Shown here piece after piece: positions 61,240 to 64,000 of a stretch of 64,000 nucleotides of DNA. Numbering within the stretch: the first letter of the stretch is position 1; every line of letters starts with the position of its first letter. The notes under the pieces were generated by a model. That model searched no databases. It was not told where the DNA came from and saw nothing but the letters and a program-made list of their open reading frames with translations. The stretch is from an uncultured Paludibaculum sp. GTDB taxonomy: Bacteria; Acidobacteriota; Terriglobia; Bryobacterales; Bryobacteraceae. Where the stretch lies: positions 992,001 through 1,056,000 of the forward strand of contig NZ_OY762267.1 of NCBI RefSeq assembly GCF_963665245.1, in the 5' to 3' direction. The translations under genes and the position numbers were made by a program.

Positions 61240-63061
61240 AGAGATCCAGATCCTGGCGGCCGACGTCCTGACGCCACCGCCGGACCTGACGGTGTCGGAG
61301 TGGGCCGACGAGAACCGGCGCCTCAGCTCCGAGTCCGCGGCGGAGAAAGGTGAGTGGCGCACGGACCGCGCGCCATACCAACGCGCCGTGATGGATGCCA
61401 TGGGCGCCAACAGCGCTTACGAATCCGTGGTGCTGATGTGGGCGGCGCAGAGCGGTAAGAGCTCGATGCTCGAAAACTTCACGGGCTACATCATTGATCT
61501 CGATCCGGGTCCGCTGCTGGTGGTGGAACCGCGCGAAGCGGACGCCGAGGCCTTCTCCAAAGACCGCCTGGCCCCGATGCTGCGCGACACGCCGTGCCTG
61601 CAGGGCAAAGTGGCCGACTCGCGCAGCCGCGATTCGAACAATACGATCCTGCACAAGAAGTTCCTGGGCGGCAGCATCACACTGGCGGCGGCGAACTCGC
61701 CGGCTGGCCTGGCGATGCGATCCATCCGGTATTGCCTTCTCGACGAGGTGGACCGCTATCCTGCGAGCGCAGGCAGCGAGGGCGATCCGGTCAACCTTGC
61801 GATCACGCGCACAGCCAACTTCTGGAACCGCAAGATCGTGCTCTGCTCGACGCCAACGACGAAGGGTTCCTCGCGCATCGAGGCGGCATGGCTTAACTCG
61901 AATCAGCAGAGCTACTGGGTGCCGTGCCCGCACTGCGGCGAGTTCCAGCTGCTGCGCTGGGACAGCCTCATCTGGCCGAAGGGTGAGCCGGAGGAGGCGC
62001 AGTACCGTTGCGAGCATTGTTCGAAGCTCATAGGCGACTGGCAGAAGCACGCCATGCTTCGACAGGGTGAGTGGCGCGCGGCGCGGCCCGACGTCACCGA
62101 CATCGCCGGGTTCTGGATCAACGGTCTCTACTCGCCGTGGCGTAAGTGGAGTGCACTGGCGAAGAAGTTTTTGGCTGACAAGCGATCCCCGGAAACGCTC
62201 CGGGAGTTTGTCAACACGGTGCTGGCCGAACCCTGGGACGACGCGGCCGAGACGACGGTCGACCAAGCCACGGTGATGGCGCGGAGGGAACACTACCGCG
62301 CGGCGGTACCGTACGGCGCCGTCGTGCTCACGGTTGGCGTCGACGTCCAGAAGGACCGCCTCGAGCTGGAACTGGCCGGATGGGGTCGCGGCGAGGAATC
62401 GTGGTCGATCGAGTACCGGGTCATTCCGGGCGATCCGGCCGGAGCAACGCTGTGGCATGAGCTCGACGCCTACCTGGAGCGCCGATGGCCTCACGAGGCC
62501 GGGATCTCGCTGCCCGTAGCAGCGTGCGCGATCGACGCCGGATACGAATCGCAGGCGGTATATGACTTCTGCCGGACCCGCTATCACCGGCGCATCTTCG
62601 CAGTGAAGGGCAAAGGCGGCCCACTACCGGTGTGGCAGCGGAAGCCGACCTCGAAGAACATCCGCGGCGAGAAACCGTGGATTGTCGGAACCGACACGGC
62701 TAAGGAAACGATCTACGGGCGTTTGAAGAACCCGACCTCCGGCACGCCGGGATACCCGCACTTCCCCTCAGACCGGCAGGAGGGGTACTTCGAGCAGCTG
62801 CTCGGCGAAGTGCTGGTGACGACCTACGCGCGAGGGCAGCCCAAGCGGGAATGGCGCCCGAAGCCCGGCGTCCGGCAGGAGGCCCTCGACACGCGCGTGT
62901 ATGCCTACGCCGCACTGCGGGCGCTGGTGTCCATGGGGCTCTCTCTGGACAACGAGGCCGACCGGATCCTGGCGATGACGCGGGCACCCGACCCGTTACC
63001 GCAGGATCCACAGACACCGAAGTGGTTTGGCGAAAGAACCAAGAAATGGCTCAAGCGATGA
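61229..63061 (+). CDS. Terminase large subunit, GpA family
   Basis: 610 residues. The ATPase has Walker A-like AAQSGKSS (72-79) and Walker B CLLDEVDRYP, and a zinc-ribbon-like CPHCGEFQLLRWD ... YRCEHC lies between ATPase and nuclease. The nuclease has VGVDVQKDRLELELAG and AIDAGYESQAVYDFC with metal-binding aspartates. It cuts and pumps DNA into the capsid. The ATG overlaps the small subunit and the stop overlaps the next start (ATGA). Confidence 0.93.
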   Translation: MRVEEIQILAADVLTPPPDLTVSEWADENRRLSSESAAEKGEWRTDRAPYQRAVMDAMGANSAYESVVLMWAAQSGKSSMLENFTGYIIDLDPGPLLVVEPREADAEAFSKDRLAPMLRDTPCLQGKVADSRSRDSNNTILHKKFLGGSITLAAANSPAGLAMRSIRYCLLDEVDRYPASAGSEGDPVNLAITRTANFWNRKIVLCSTPTTKGSSRIEAAWLNSNQQSYWVPCPHCGEFQLLRWDSLIWPKGEPEEAQYRCEHCSKLIGDWQKHAMLRQGEWRAARPDVTDIAGFWINGLYSPWRKWSALAKKFLADKRSPETLREFVNTVLAEPWDDAAETTVDQATVMARREHYRAAVPYGAVVLTVGVDVQKDRLELELAGWGRGEESWSIEYRVIPGDPAGATLWHELDAYLERRWPHEAGISLPVAACAIDAGYESQAVYDFCRTRYHRRIFAVKGKGGPLPVWQRKPTSKNIRGEKPWIVGTDTAKETIYGRLKNPTSGTPGYPHFPSDRQEGYFEQLLGEVLVTTYARGQPKREWRPKPGVRQEALDTRVYAYAALRALVSMGLSLDNEADRILAMTRAPDPLPQDPQTPKWFGERTKKWLKR

Positions 63062-63240
63062 AGGTCCGCAGCATGCCGCAAGCGGCCGCCCCCGCCGAGT
63101 GGGAGTACTTGACCGTCACGGCAGAAGCGGACTCGCCGGGAGTGCTGGCCGAGCACGGTGCGCAGGGATGGGAGTTGGTGGCCGTCGTCCGCGAGTTCGG
63201 CACGCGGGCCACCTTCTACTTCAAGCGACCCAGAGGTTGA
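63058..63240 (+). CDS. DUF4177-like small protein
   Basis: 60 residues: WEYLTVTAEADSPGVLAEHG, then QGWELVAVVREFGTRATFYF. The WEY...GWELV pattern matches the DUF4177 family. Coupled to the terminase by ATGA. Function unknown. Confidence 0.62.
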   Translation: MKVRSMPQAAAPAEWEYLTVTAEADSPGVLAEHGAQGWELVAVVREFGTRATFYFKRPRG

Positions 63241-63241
63241 A

Positions 63242-63436
63242 ATGACACACGCGGAACTGGAAACCAAGCGGGACGAGATTCTGCACTCGTTGGGCGTGGC
63301 GCGGGTGCAATTCGGTGAGCGAAGCATTCAGTACGCCGAACAGGAGAAGGCTCTGGCGCTCATCGATGGCGAGATCGCCAAGACCTCTGGCACGGTCCCG
63401 GACCGCTTCAGCCTGGCAAGGACGTCAAAGGGATGA
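63242..63436 (+). CDS. Small head-to-tail-joining candidate (gpW position)
   Basis: 64 residues, helical (AELETKRDEILHSLGVARVQ, YAEQEKALALIDGEIAK), between terminase and portal, the position of lambda gpW. Overlaps the portal start by 4 bases (ATGA). Assignment rests mainly on position. Confidence 0.6.
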   Translation: MTHAELETKRDEILHSLGVARVQFGERSIQYAEQEKALALIDGEIAKTSGTVPDRFSLARTSKG

Positions 63437-64000
63437 ACTGGCTCGACCAAGCAATCGCATGGGTGTCCCCGGAAACGGGGCTGCGCCGCATGCGTGCTCG
63501 CCGCGCCGGCGAACTGGTCCGGTTGGCCTACGAGGGGGCCCGCACGACCCGCCGGACGGATGGCTGGGTGGCCACAGGCAACTCCGCGAACGCCGAGATC
63601 GCCATGGCGCTGTCACGCCTGCGCGAACGGTCGCGGGATTTGGTCCGCAATAACGCCTATGCCGCACGGGCCGTCGCCGAGGTTGCCGGCAATGCCGTCG
63701 GCACTGGCATTACCGCGCAGGCGCGGGGTGGCAGCCCGGAACTGAATCAGGCGATCGACGCCGCGTGGGCCGATTGGATCGAGCAATGCGATGCCGACGG
63801 CCAACTCGATTTCTACGGCATCCAGGCGATGGTGGCGCGCACGGTATTTGAAAGCGGCGAGTGCCTGGTGCGATTTCGCCAGCGTCCGGCGAGCGACGGC
63901 TTCAAGATCCCCGTGCAGTTGCAGGTACTGGAGCCGGACTACCTCGACCAGTCGAAGACGGAGAAGACCGCGACGGGCTATGTCATTCAGGGCGTCGAGT
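63433..64000 (+). CDS. Phage portal protein, lambda type (5' part)
   Basis: The frame opens at ATG 63433 and runs off the window without a stop (189 codons). NWLDQAIAWVSPETGLRRMR is a typical start; AIAMALSRLRERSRDLVRNN, YAARAVAEVAGNAVGTGITA and VFESGECLVRFRQRP follow the lambda-type portal pattern. The portal forms the dodecameric DNA entry channel of the capsid. The remainder, with the protease/scaffold and capsid genes, should lie just beyond. Confidence 0.88.
   Translation, partial: MNWLDQAIAWVSPETGLRRMRARRAGELVRLAYEGARTTRRTDGWVATGNSANAEIAMALSRLRERSRDLVRNNAYAARAVAEVAGNAVGTGITAQARGGSPELNQAIDAAWADWIEQCDADGQLDFYGIQAMVARTVFESGECLVRFRQRPASDGFKIPVQLQVLEPDYLDQSKTEKTATGYVIQGVE

Larger units (their letters stand above)
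44758..64000 (+). mobile_element. Prophage, left part (continues past the window)
   Basis: The co-oriented gene order is regulator, recombination and replication genes, iteron-type origin, methyltransferases, then terminase and portal. Packaging genes at 60.7-64 kb are of lambda type (GpA terminase, lambda-type portal). Short spacings and ATGA overlaps run throughout. The exact left boundary and the att sites are not seen; the recombinase cassette at 27.4 kb or an outside integrase may belong to it. Confidence 0.75.

Overview
The first 11 kb is a high-GC bacterial chromosome backbone with widely conserved genes: a YvcK-family regulator, glmU, truB, a family 2 glycosyltransferase, an ABC exporter, and an operon of an Aas-like acyltransferase/acyl-ligase, an MFS carrier and a small acyltransferase. 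It ends in tRNA-Asn(GTT). GC content, gene content, frequent GTG/TTG starts and the style of the small accessory proteins suggest an Acidobacteriota soil bacterium, probably Bryobacterales. That placement is inference from general familiarity, not from a database comparison.

From the tRNA onward almost everything is mobile. The 3' 49 bases of tRNA-Asn recur exactly at 26342-26390, which marks a 15.4 kb island (about 10974-26390). The island carries a tyrosine integrase gene that is broken twice over. An IS1634-type element (11267-15886, 6-bp target duplication CCTAGC) sits in front of the catalytic-tyrosine codon, and an IS21-family element (11780-14447, 6-bp duplication GCTCTT) sits inside the IS1634 transposase gene. 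The rest of the island is a minus-strand run of small phage-like genes: an AlpA-like helix-turn-helix protein, a DUF5681-like protein, a sigma-like factor, a large tape-measure-like protein and a serine recombinase. No capsid, portal or terminase gene is seen.

Position 26391 begins a second mobile region. A DUF2924 / large serine recombinase / HTH cassette (26.7-29.8 kb) is followed by a 9.4 kb co-oriented operon (29.86-39.23 kb) behind a good sigma-70-type promoter. The operon holds an HTH protein, a nuclease-like domain fused to an N6-adenine methylase, an HsdS-like specificity subunit, a protein with a HEPN-type R-N-x3-H motif, a 65-residue protein, an unknown protein, a DndD-like SMC ATPase, and a HerA-like ATPase with a DndE-like N-terminal domain. 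It looks like a defence system that combines type I-style methylation with a Dnd-like ATPase module and lacks the sulfur-insertion enzymes. It is the best candidate here for an undescribed system. A ParA gene with an N-terminal HTH, paired operators over its promoter and a nearby DnaA box follows (39.2-40.9 kb), then a gene split by an IS1202/ISNCY-like element with an 18-bp target duplication.

From 44.76 kb to the right edge the window reads as a prophage with early-to-late order: HTH, sigma-like factor, Cas4/RecB-like nuclease, P-loop ATPase, DUF669-like protein, ERCC4 nuclease, RecD2-like helicase and a primase-helicase. Next come 12 copies of GTCCCCGCA in 300 bp (a probable origin), two ParB-methyltransferase fusions, small membrane-associated proteins, terminase small and large subunits, a head-joining candidate and a lambda-type portal that runs off the edge. 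The far end of this element lies outside the window.
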